DNA of 22,759 bases from Alphaproteobacteria bacterium (GTDB lineage Bacteria > Pseudomonadota > Alphaproteobacteria > UBA9219): NCBI GenBank assembly GCA_028716765.1, contig JAQUPC010000021.1:1-22759 (forward strand), given 5' to 3'. The notes beneath the pieces were generated by a model. The model did not search any database, was not told the DNA's origin, and was given only the letters and a program-made list of their open reading frames with translations. Each line of letters starts with the position of its first letter. Positions within the stretch are counted from its first letter, which is position 1. Made by a program: the position numbers and the translations under genes. Shown piece after piece: positions 7,865-14,341 of the stretch.

Positions 7865-9334
7865 ATGAAATCCGTTTCTTTAAAAACAACGTCCCGGCTC
7901 GAGGCGCTTGCGCCCGATCACTACAAATACGGCTTCGTAACGCCGATTGAATCCGAAACCGCGCCCAAAGGCCTGTGCGAAGACACGATCCGTTTTATCT
8001 CGGCGAAAAAGAACGAGCCCGATTGGCTTTTGAATTGGCGGCTTGAAGCTTACCGCCTTTGGCTGACTCTCAAGGAACCCGGCTGGGCGCACATCGCGCA
8101 TCCGCCCATCGACTATCAGGACGCCTACTACTACGCGGCGCCCAAGCAAAAGAATAAACCGCAAAGCCTCGCCGAGGTCGACCCTGAACTCCTTAAAACC
8201 TATGCCAAACTCGGCATTCCTCTCGAGGAACAGGAAATGCTCGCGGGCGTCGCGCCGCGCATAGCGGTGGACGCCGTGTTCGACAGCGTCTCGGTGGCGA
8301 CGACCTACAAGGGAAGGTTGGAGAAAATGGGCATTCTCTTCTGCCCCTTTTCCGAAGCGGTGCAAAAGCATCCGGAACTCGTGCAGCAGTATCTTGGTTC
8401 CGTCGTCCCGGCGAAAGACAATTTCTTCGCGGCGCTGAACGCGGCCGTGTTTACCGACGGCTCGTTCGTCTATGTGCCGAATGGTGTGCGCTGCCCGATG
8501 GACCTTTCCACCTATTTCCGCATCAACGAAGCGAAAACCGGGCAATTCGAGCGCACGCTCATCGTTGCCGACGACGATTCCTTTGTTAGTTATCTCGAAG
8601 GCTGCACGGCGCCTCAGCGCGACGAAAACCAGCTTCACGCCGCCGTGGTCGAGCTTGTGGCGCTGGAAAACGCCCAAATCAAATACGCCACGGTGCAAAA
8701 CTGGTATCCCGGCGACGAAAACAGCAAGGGCGGCATTTACAACTTCGTGACCAAACGCGGGGTTTGCCGCGGCAAAAACTCCAAAATTTCGTGGACGCAG
8801 GTCGAAACCGGCTCGGCCATCACCTGGAAATACCCCAGCTGCGTTCTGCAAGGCGATAACGCCGTGGGCGAATTCCTTTCGGTCGCCATCACCAACAACC
8901 GCCAACAAGCCGACACCGGCACCAAGATGATCCACATCGGCAAGAACACGCGTTCGACCATCGTGTCCAAGGGCATCAGCGCGGGCAAGGCCCAGAACAC
9001 CTACCGCGGCCTCGTCAAGGTCCTGCCCTCGGCGGAAGGCGCACGCAACAAGACGCAATGCGATAGTTTGCTGATCGGCAGCGACTGCGGCGCGCATACC
9101 GTGCCCTATATTGAATCGCGCAATCAAACGGCGCGCATCGAACATGAAGCCACGACATCCAAAATCAGCGACGACCAGCTTTTCTATTGCCGGCAGCGCG
9201 GCATGAACAACGAAGAAGCGATGGCGCTGATCGTCAACGGCTTTTGCAAGGACGTGTTGCAGGAATTGCCGATGGAATTCGCCGTCGAGGCGCAAAAACT
9301 CGTGGGGATCAGTTTGGAGGGAAGCGTTGGGTAA
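7865..9334 (+). CDS. sufB: Fe-S cluster assembly scaffold protein SufB
   Basis: This 489-residue protein is close to the usual SufB length of about 480-495. It works with SufC and SufD as the SufBC2D scaffold on which clusters are built. Recognisable segments are the N-terminal [10 protein letters not shown], the core [28 protein letters not shown], and the C-terminal [16 protein letters not shown] with a cysteine at about residue 408, in the region of the cysteine proposed to accept persulphide sulphur in E. coli SufB. The helix [17 protein letters not shown] near the end contacts SufC in known structures. The frame is open upstream, but the ATG at 7865 gives the family N-terminus; its ribosome binding site is weak (gggacag). 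Confidence 0.97.
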   Translation: MKSVSLKTTSRLEALAPDHYKYGFVTPIESETAPKGLCEDTIRFISAKKNEPDWLLNWRLEAYRLWLTLKEPGWAHIAHPPIDYQDAYYYAAPKQKNKPQSLAEVDPELLKTYAKLGIPLEEQEMLAGVAPRIAVDAVFDSVSVATTYKGRLEKMGILFCPFSEAVQKHPELVQQYLGSVVPAKDNFFAALNAAVFTDGSFVYVPNGVRCPMDLSTYFRINEAKTGQFERTLIVADDDSFVSYLEGCTAPQRDENQLHAAVVELVALENAQIKYATVQNWYPGDENSKGGIYNFVTKRGVCRGKNSKISWTQVETGSAITWKYPSCVLQGDNAVGEFLSVAITNNRQQADTGTKMIHIGKNTRSTIVSKGISAGKAQNTYRGLVKVLPSAEGARNKTQCDSLLIGSDCGAHTVPYIESRNQTARIEHEATTSKISDDQLFYCRQRGMNNEEAMALIVNGFCKDVLQELPMEFAVEAQKLVGISLEGSVG

Positions 9335-9343
9335 GTGCGGCAT

Positions 9344-9372
9344 AATTCCCTCCCCGCAAGGGGGAGGGAATT
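9344..9372. repeat. Perfect 12-bp palindrome between sufB and sufC
   Basis: The stem aattccctcccc (9344-9355) pairs with 9361-9372 across the loop gcaag. The arm resembles the outer arm of the repeats at 12064 and 12563, aattcc followed by a C-rich run, so it is probably a solo member of that palindrome family. It sits in the 68-base gap between sufB and sufC. No T run follows on either strand, so it is not a standard terminator, though as an mRNA hairpin it could alter the ratio of SufB to SufC or protect an RNA end. Confidence 0.8.
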
Positions 9373-9402
9373 CGATCAAGGTCATTTTCGAGGTAGTGCT
9401 CT

Positions 9403-10191
9403 ATGCTCAAGATTAACAATCTTCACGCCGCCATCGAGGGCGAAGAAATTCTCAAGGGCATAGACTTGTCTCTTCCCGCAGGCGAAGTGCATGCCATCAT
9501 GGGCCCGAACGGCTCGGGCAAAAGCACGCTGGCCAACGTCCTGGCCGGGCGGCCCGGCTATACCGTGACGCAGGGAAGCGTAACCTACAAAGGCAAGGAT
9601 TTGCTGGTGCTTGCGCCGGAACAGCGCGCCGCCGAAGGCCTTTTTCTGGCCTTCCAGTATCCCGTCGAAATCCCCGGCGTCAGCAACATGACGTTTCTCA
9701 AAACGGCGCTCAACGCCGTGAGGAAAGCACGGGGCCAAAGCGAACTTGATGCCGTGCAGATTATGCTGAGCTTAAGCGAAAAGGCGGCCTCTTTCGGCAT
9801 GACGGACGACATGATGCGGCGCGCCGTCAACGTCGGATTTTCCGGCGGCGAAAAAAAGCGCAACGAAGTTCTGCAAATGGCCTTGCTGGAACCCTCGCTA
9901 TGCGTGCTTGACGAAACCGACAGCGGGCTCGATATCGACGCGCTGAAGGTCGTGGCGGACGGCGTCAATGCGCTGCGCGGACCTGAGCGCGCCATGCTCG
10001 TCATCACGCATTACCAGCGCCTTCTCGACTACATCAAGCCCGATCGCGTGCACGTCTTGGCGGAGGGGCGCATCGCCATGTCCGGCGGGCCGGAGCTGGC
10101 CCTCAGGCTTGAAGAGGAAGGCTATGCGGGGATCGCCAGTTCGCCGGAAGAGAACGGAAGCCGGAACGCGAAACGGAGGGCTTCGGCGTGA
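9403..10191 (+). CDS. sufC: Fe-S assembly ATPase SufC
   Basis: This 262-residue ABC-type ATPase drives conformational change of the SufBCD scaffold in the cytosol. Motifs are Walker A GPNGSGKST (34-42), the SufC-typical FLAFQYPVEIPGVSN, the ABC signature SGGEKKRNE (from about 147) and a Walker B ending in Asp170-Glu171 (VLDETDSGLD). The His switch is in VITHYQRLLDYI. The ATG at 9403 follows a GAGGT ribosome binding site. After the usual end of the family (about residue 240) there are some 22 extra basic and polar residues, which run over the start of the next gene as a GTGA overlap (10188-10191). Confidence 0.97.
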   Translation: MLKINNLHAAIEGEEILKGIDLSLPAGEVHAIMGPNGSGKSTLANVLAGRPGYTVTQGSVTYKGKDLLVLAPEQRAAEGLFLAFQYPVEIPGVSNMTFLKTALNAVRKARGQSELDAVQIMLSLSEKAASFGMTDDMMRRAVNVGFSGGEKKRNEVLQMALLEPSLCVLDETDSGLDIDALKVVADGVNALRGPERAMLVITHYQRLLDYIKPDRVHVLAEGRIAMSGGPELALRLEEEGYAGIASSPEENGSRNAKRRASA

Positions 10192-10877
10192 CGCAAAAAA
10201 ACGCGACCATCGTTTTCGACTGGAACGGCACGCTTCTGGCGGACACGCTGTGCTGCTTGCGCGCGACCAACACGGTATTGAAGCATTTGGGGCATAAGCC
10301 CGTTACCCTTGGACATTACCGCGTACATTGCCGCGTGCCGATTGCCCATATGTATCAGGCGTTCGGTTGCGATATCGAAGAATTGACGCATCGCAAAGAT
10401 GAAATTCATGATGTGTGGAACCACGTCTATGATGCTCACGCAAAGAAAAGCCGCCTTCGCCGGGGGGCGCGCGTCATGCTTGGGGCCTTGCGCGAGCAAA
10501 ACCATGCCTCGCTTATCCTCAGCAACCACACGGTCGAAAACATCGCGGGCCACACAAAACGCCTTGGTATTCACGAACACTTCGACGGAATTCTCGCCAA
10601 TGAAGCCTTCGGCCAGGCGTTTCTTAGCAAGGGGAAAGGCGAAAGGCTCAGAAGTTATCTTGACGGCAAGCCCGCCAGGGGACTGGTCGTCGGCGACACC
10701 GAGGAAGAAGTCGAGATCGCTCATTCCCATAACATGCTCGCCGTCGCCATTACGGACGGGGTTTGTTCCGCAAAACGGTTGCGCGCCGCCAAACCGGATT
10801 TCCTGATCAACAATCTTACTGAAATTCCCGCTATTGCCGAACGCGTTTTCAACCGTTCGCGAAAGGGGGCGCAATGA
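10188..10877 (+). CDS. HAD-superfamily hydrolase embedded in the SUF operon
   Basis: This 229-residue haloacid dehalogenase-like protein starts at a GTG that overlaps the sufC stop and ends overlapping the sufD ATG as ATGA, so it is translationally coupled on both sides. Motif I is DWNGT (11-15): the nucleophile Asp11 is present, but the second Asp, normally the general acid, is Asn13. Motif II is Ser112 in ILSNHT, motif III is probably Lys148 (LSKGKGE), and motif IV is GDTEEE (169-174). The cap insert after motif I is of the Gph/PGP type. It could be a phosphatase of unknown substrate. HAD genes are not a standard SUF component, so a role in cluster assembly is unproven; the operon may simply have captured it. 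Confidence 0.85.
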   Translation: MTQKNATIVFDWNGTLLADTLCCLRATNTVLKHLGHKPVTLGHYRVHCRVPIAHMYQAFGCDIEELTHRKDEIHDVWNHVYDAHAKKSRLRRGARVMLGALREQNHASLILSNHTVENIAGHTKRLGIHEHFDGILANEAFGQAFLSKGKGERLRSYLDGKPARGLVVGDTEEEVEIAHSHNMLAVAITDGVCSAKRLRAAKPDFLINNLTEIPAIAERVFNRSRKGAQ

Positions 10878-12145
10878 CCCTCGCCGCCGTCATCGAACGC
10901 AGCAGAACCGACCGCGAAGCGTGGTGGTATACGAGTCTTGAAGATATCGAGGTTGTGTTTGGCTCTGGGTCCTCTGCGTCATTCCCGCGAAAGCGGGAAT
11001 CCAGCGCGAGCGATAGCGAGCACAGAACTCATGCGGCGCATAGACATGCGCCACTGGATCCCCGTTTTCACGGGGATGACGCTTGCGACAAAACTCGAGC
11101 AAGCCTCGCCTTCCTCAACGGCGTTTGGCAACCGGAGCAGTCGTGTTTTAAGGGTTTCCCCGCGGATCTTTTACAGGGCAATGCGGAAGAAGGTTATCGC
11201 CTGACCTTCGCCAAGCAAACGGGAACGGCTTCGCCGCTTTTGGAACTGCTGTTTCTCGCCGCGCCCGGCTCCGGACCGGCAGAGGCCGACATAAAGCTGC
11301 GCATCGTTCTGGAATCAGACGCAAACCTTACATTAATCGAACGGCACAGAACGCCGTCCGGCGCCGCGCCTTTCGCCCATGTTATCGAGAATGAAATTAT
11401 TCTCGAACCGCGGACAAAATTAACGCACGGAAAAATCGTAACGGCCTCCTCAAGGCACGTCCATCTGGTGAAGACGCAGGTTACCGTCGCGCAAGGCGCT
11501 TCGTACGACAATTTCGCCCTTCTTTGCGGCGGCAAGCCGTCGCGTAACGAGATCGACGTGACGTTGGCCGGCGAAAGAGCCGAGTGCCGCCTGCATGGCG
11601 CGATGTTGCTGCGCGGCGATGAGCATGCCGACACGACGATACGCGCCGTTCATGCCGCCCCGCATACATCCAGCCGTCAGCACTATAAATCCGTCATCGC
11701 CGGCGAGGCGCGCGGCGTGTTTCAGGGAAAAATCGTGGTGAACGAAGGCGCGCAAAAGGCCGACGGCTATCAGCTTTGCCGCGCCCTGCTGCTTTCCGGC
11801 GAGGCCGAGATGGACGCCAAGCCGGAACTCGAAATCTACGCCGACGACGTCAAATGCAGCCACGGCTGCACAATAGGCAATCTTGACGAGACCGCGCTGT
11901 TTTATTTGCGCTCGCGCGGCATCGGCGAAGCGGAAGCGCGCGCGCTGCTTGTTGAAGCGTTTGTCAGCGAGATTACGGATGGCCTTTCCTCTTCGGAACT
12001 GCGCGAAGCCTTCCAATATGAAACGAGGAAATGGTTGCGCGAGCACCTCAGTGAGAACGGCCTAATTCCTCCCCCCTCGAGGGGGAGGTTAGGTGGGGGG
12101 GCCAATTTGGCTCATGACAAGCAAGTTAAGCGAGAAAACCGATAG
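10874..12145 (+). CDS. sufD: Fe-S cluster assembly protein SufD, with an in-frame REP insert and a repeat-derived tail
   Basis: SufD partners SufB in the SufBC2D scaffold. The core is clear: ASLAFLNGVWQPE near residue 77, the beta-helix region, HKSVIAGEARGVFQGKI-like text (here YKSVIAGEARGVFQGKI) and the C-terminal DVKCSHGCTIGNLDE followed by ALFYLRSRGI. Two parts are foreign. Residues about 35-70 are encoded by a REP pair (10976-11082) inserted between the WWYTSLEDI segment and the first conserved strand, a variable part of the family. After WLREHLSENG, residues from about 397 (IPPPSRGRLGGG) are encoded by the left 39-bp repeat of the downstream cassette and run to a TAG directly before the next ATG. 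At 423 residues it is longer than usual for this reason. Both changes avoid the conserved core, so the protein may well be functional. Confidence 0.93.
   Translation: MTLAAVIERSRTDREAWWYTSLEDIEVVFGSGSSASFPRKRESSASDSEHRTHAAHRHAPLDPRFHGDDACDKTRASLAFLNGVWQPEQSCFKGFPADLLQGNAEEGYRLTFAKQTGTASPLLELLFLAAPGSGPAEADIKLRIVLESDANLTLIERHRTPSGAAPFAHVIENEIILEPRTKLTHGKIVTASSRHVHLVKTQVTVAQGASYDNFALLCGGKPSRNEIDVTLAGERAECRLHGAMLLRGDEHADTTIRAVHAAPHTSSRQHYKSVIAGEARGVFQGKIVVNEGAQKADGYQLCRALLLSGEAEMDAKPELEIYADDVKCSHGCTIGNLDETALFYLRSRGIGEAEARALLVEAFVSEITDGLSSSELREAFQYETRKWLREHLSENGLIPPPSRGRLGGGANLAHDKQVKRENR
10976..11082. repeat. REP pair (107 bp) inserted in frame inside sufD
   Basis: Two inverted REP units face each other. 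The left starts gcgtcattcccgcgaaagcg and the right, read in reverse complement, starts gcgtcatccccgtgaaaacg. Each unit keeps its own small hairpin through compensating changes (attcccgc/gcgggaat against atccccgt/acggggat), and both then continue with ccag. About 48 bases separate them. This is a common REP type that usually lies between genes. Here it adds about 36 residues without breaking the sufD frame (reading ...SFPRKRESS... DPRFHGDD...). No clear target duplication is visible. Confidence 0.92.
12064..12102 (+). repeat. Left 39-bp inverted repeat of the DUF559 cassette
   Basis: This copy is identical, in reverse complement, to 12563-12601 over all 39 bases. It consists of an outer hairpin (arms cctccccc and gggggagg about the XhoI-like ctcgag centre) and an inner tail ttaggtggggggg. 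It supplies the last part of the sufD reading frame. Confidence 0.95.
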
Positions 12146-13801
12146 ATGCGTTTAAAGCCCCATTACACGGACACTGTCGAGCATAAGCGCGCCCAGCAGT
12201 TGCGTAAAACGGCTTCAGTTTATGAGAAGAAACTATGGTTTGCTTTGCGCCAAGCCAGCAAGGGCACTTCTCTTGCCTTTCGGCGACAACAACCCATTCA
12301 CCCTTATATAGCTGACTTTGCTTGCATGGAGGTAAAATTACTGATTGAACTGGACGGCGCTTCACATGATTTACAACAGGGGTACGATCAGGCGCGTGAC
12401 GCCTATTTGCAACGGCAAGGGTACGCCATTCTGCGTATTAGTAATGATGAAATCAGGAACAACTTGCCGGGCGTCGTCGAGATGATCATTAAACAGGCTG
12501 AAACCATGCGTTTGCAACCCAAACGCCACGCCACAGGAACATGCGCTTGCGCCAGGACATCCGCCCCCCCACCTAACCTCCCCCTCGAGGGGGGAGGAAT
12601 TTACAGGGCCGACTTTCCCATTCTGGCGCAAAAGGTGCACGGCAAGCCTCTTGTCTATCTCGACAATGCCGCCAGCGCGCAAAAGCCCCGCGCCGTGCTG
12701 GACGCCATGCAGCGCTTTTATGAAAACGATTACGCCAACATTCACCGCGGCGTGCATGAACTGAGCCAGCGCGCCACCGGGGCCTTTGAGGCCGTGCGCG
12801 GCAAAGTGCGCAGCTTTATCAACGCAGCGCATGACAACGAGATTGTCTTCACGCGGGGCGCAACGGAATCCATAAACCTTGTGGCGGCTTCGTGGGGCCG
12901 GACTTTTCTTAAGCCCGGCGACGAAGTCCTCATCACAGGCCTTGAACATCACGCCAACATCGTGCCGTGGCAATTGCTGCGCGAGGAGATCGGCTTCGAT
13001 CTTCGCGTTGTTCCCGTCACGCCCGAGGGCGACGTGCGGCTCGAAGACGTGCAGAAGACTCTTTCCCCGCGCACAAAGCTGGTTTCCGTGGCGCACGTTT
13101 CCAACGCGCTCGGCACGGTGTTGCCGGTGCAGGCCATCGCCGAATTGGCGCACGCCCAAAATGTGCCGGTTCTTATCGACGGCTGCCAGGCCGTCAGCCA
13201 CATGCCGGTCGACGTTCAGACGCTTGGCGCGGATTTCTACGTCTTCTCAGGCCATAAGCTTTACGGCCCGACGGGCATCGGCGTTCTTTACGGCCGCCAC
13301 GCGATTTTGGAGAAAATGCCGCCCTATCAGGGCGGCGGCTATATGATTGAATCGGTCGGCATAAGCTGCACCACCTTTCGCGAGCCGCCTTACCGCTTCG
13401 AAGCCGGAACGCCGCCGATTGCCGAGGTCATCGGCCTCGGCGCAGCCATCGATTACGTCAGCGCCATCGGCATGGAAAACATCGCGGGGCATGAGGCGGA
13501 GCTGTTGAAGACAGCCACCGAAAAGCTTCAAGTCCTCGACGACCTCCGCATTATCGGCACGGCAAAGCACAAGACCGCTATAGTTTCCTTCGTCATGGAG
13601 GGCATCCATCCGCACGATCTCGGCACCGTGCTCGACAACGAGGGCGTCGCTATCCGCGCCGGTCATCATTGCGCCCAGCCGCTTATGGAAACGCTGGGCC
13701 TCGCGGCGACCGTGCGCGCGTCGTTCGGGCTCTACAACACGGCGGACGAAGTCGGCGCGCTGGCGCGCGCGATCCGGAAAGCGCAAGAGATTTTCGGATG
13801 A
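12146..13801 (+). CDS. sufS: DUF559-SufS fusion: nuclease-like domain joined in frame to cysteine desulfurase
   Basis: One 551-codon frame encodes a DUF559 domain (1-118), a linker partly encoded by the right 39-bp repeat (about 140-152, PPPNLPLEGGG) and SufS from Tyr153. SufS is the PLP-dependent desulfurase that takes sulphur from cysteine for cluster assembly. The PLP lysine is Lys371 (FSGHKLYGP) and the persulphide cysteine Cys509 (RAGHHCAQP). Subtracting 145 gives 226 and 364, the numbers in E. coli SufS, so the SufS part is collinear and lacks only about the first 7-8 residues including its start. No stop codon separates the halves. An in-frame ATG at 12506 (residue 121, MRLQPK) could give a 431-residue SufS with a 32-residue leader, though its ribosome binding site is poor. 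Full-length fusion, internal start or processing are all possible. The 3' end overlaps sufU as ATGA. Confidence 0.92.
   Translation: MRLKPHYTDTVEHKRAQQLRKTASVYEKKLWFALRQASKGTSLAFRRQQPIHPYIADFACMEVKLLIELDGASHDLQQGYDQARDAYLQRQGYAILRISNDEIRNNLPGVVEMIIKQAETMRLQPKRHATGTCACARTSAPPPNLPLEGGGIYRADFPILAQKVHGKPLVYLDNAASAQKPRAVLDAMQRFYENDYANIHRGVHELSQRATGAFEAVRGKVRSFINAAHDNEIVFTRGATESINLVAASWGRTFLKPGDEVLITGLEHHANIVPWQLLREEIGFDLRVVPVTPEGDVRLEDVQKTLSPRTKLVSVAHVSNALGTVLPVQAIAELAHAQNVPVLIDGCQAVSHMPVDVQTLGADFYVFSGHKLYGPTGIGVLYGRHAILEKMPPYQGGGYMIESVGISCTTFREPPYRFEAGTPPIAEVIGLGAAIDYVSAIGMENIAGHEAELLKTATEKLQVLDDLRIIGTAKHKTAIVSFVMEGIHPHDLGTVLDNEGVAIRAGHHCAQPLMETLGLAATVRASFGLYNTADEVGALARAIRKAQEIFG
12563..12601 (-). 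repeat. Right 39-bp inverted repeat of the DUF559 cassette
   Basis: It is the exact reverse complement of 12064-12102, with the hairpin on the outer (sufS) side and the tail inward. It encodes part of the linker between the DUF559 and SufS parts, and occupies the place where the first SufS codons should be. Confidence 0.95.
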
Positions 13802-14292
13802 AAGATAAAACGCCTCACGACGATCTCCGCGACCTGTATCAGGACCTGATCCTCGATCACGGCAAGCACCCGCGCAATTTCCGGCCTATGCCCGAAGCCA
13901 ACCGCGAGGTGTTGGGCCACAATCCTCTATGCGGCGACAGGCTGGTCCTTACCCTCGCCGTTAACGAAAACGGCGTGATCGAAGACGCGGCGTTTCAAGG
14001 CAGCGGTTGCGCCATTTCCATGGCCTCGGCCTCCATGATGACGGAAATGCTCCAAGGCAAGACCGCCGTCGAGGCCCACAAGCTGTTTGAGCATTTTCAT
14101 GAACTGTGCACCCTCGGCGGCGAAGAAGGGACGAAAACCGAAACGCCTGCCGCCAAAGACGTTCAGATGAGGCTTCAGGCCCTTTCCGGCGTCCGGCATT
14201 ACCCCATGAGGGTCAAATGCGCCGTCCTTCCCTGGCGCGCCCTTGAATCCGCCCTGTCCTCCGGCGGCGTGAAAAACGTGAAAACGGAGTAA
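13798..14292 (+). CDS. sufU: SufU/IscU-type Fe-S or sulphur-transfer protein
   Basis: This 164-residue protein belongs to the SUF-associated NifU-N/IscU family. In Gram-positive bacteria SufU is a zinc-bound sulphur acceptor that activates SufS; a scaffold role has also been proposed. The three conserved cysteines are at 45 (NPLCGD, with Asp47), 71 (GSGCAIS) and 141 (VKCAVLPW). An insert between the second and third cysteine (about 103-123, LCTLGGEEGTKTETPAAKD) marks SufU rather than IscU. The start is the ATG at 13798, overlapping the sufS stop, and an open frame upstream is out-of-gene. Partnership with SufS is supported by this coupling. No sufA or sufT-like (DUF59) gene follows in the window. 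Confidence 0.92.
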   Translation: MKDKTPHDDLRDLYQDLILDHGKHPRNFRPMPEANREVLGHNPLCGDRLVLTLAVNENGVIEDAAFQGSGCAISMASASMMTEMLQGKTAVEAHKLFEHFHELCTLGGEEGTKTETPAAKDVQMRLQALSGVRHYPMRVKCAVLPWRALESALSSGGVKNVKTE

Positions 14293-14341
14293 CGGTTTTC
14301 CCTACCCCCGGCCAAACTTTTTCCCTACAATAAGGTCCTGA

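Larger units (their letters stand above)
12064..12601 (+). mobile_element. Candidate 538-bp palindrome-bounded mobile cassette encoding a DUF559 nuclease-like protein
   Basis: Perfect 39-bp inverted repeats (12064-12102 and 12563-12601) bound a single reading frame whose first ~118 residues are a DUF559-type domain. Visible marks are ASVYEKKLWFALR, then FRRQQPIHPYIADFAC, LIELDGASH and GYAILRISNDE, the pattern of this restriction-endonuclease-fold family related to Vsr-type nucleases. The cassette interrupts the sufD/sufS junction, where genes of this operon otherwise overlap or nearly touch, and its base composition looks less GC-rich than its neighbours. I see no convincing target-site duplication at its ends. 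That it moves, and that the nuclease moves it, is inference from architecture; loss of the native sufS start supports a real insertion. Confidence 0.7.

Noticed and set aside
7880..9385. 501-codon open frame on the minus strand opposite sufB
   Set aside because: It mirrors the codon pattern of the certain sufB gene on the plus strand, has no recognisable product and no ribosome binding site; high-GC genes commonly leave such open antisense frames.
10938..11204. Separate small gene reading SRESGNPA-type peptides across the REP pair
   Set aside because: Such peptides are translated REP palindromes; the frame shows no further conserved sequence and sits inside sufD.
12146..12598. Sequencing frameshift as the reason for the DUF559-SufS fusion
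   Set aside because: Both domains are intact in one frame, with the junction exactly at the inverted repeat, so insertion explains it better; resequencing would still settle it.
14280..14300. Short hairpin at the sufU stop (gaaaac/gttttc) as a terminator
   Set aside because: The stem is 6 bp, AT-rich, overlaps the stop codon and has no T run, so transcription into pepN cannot be excluded on this basis.
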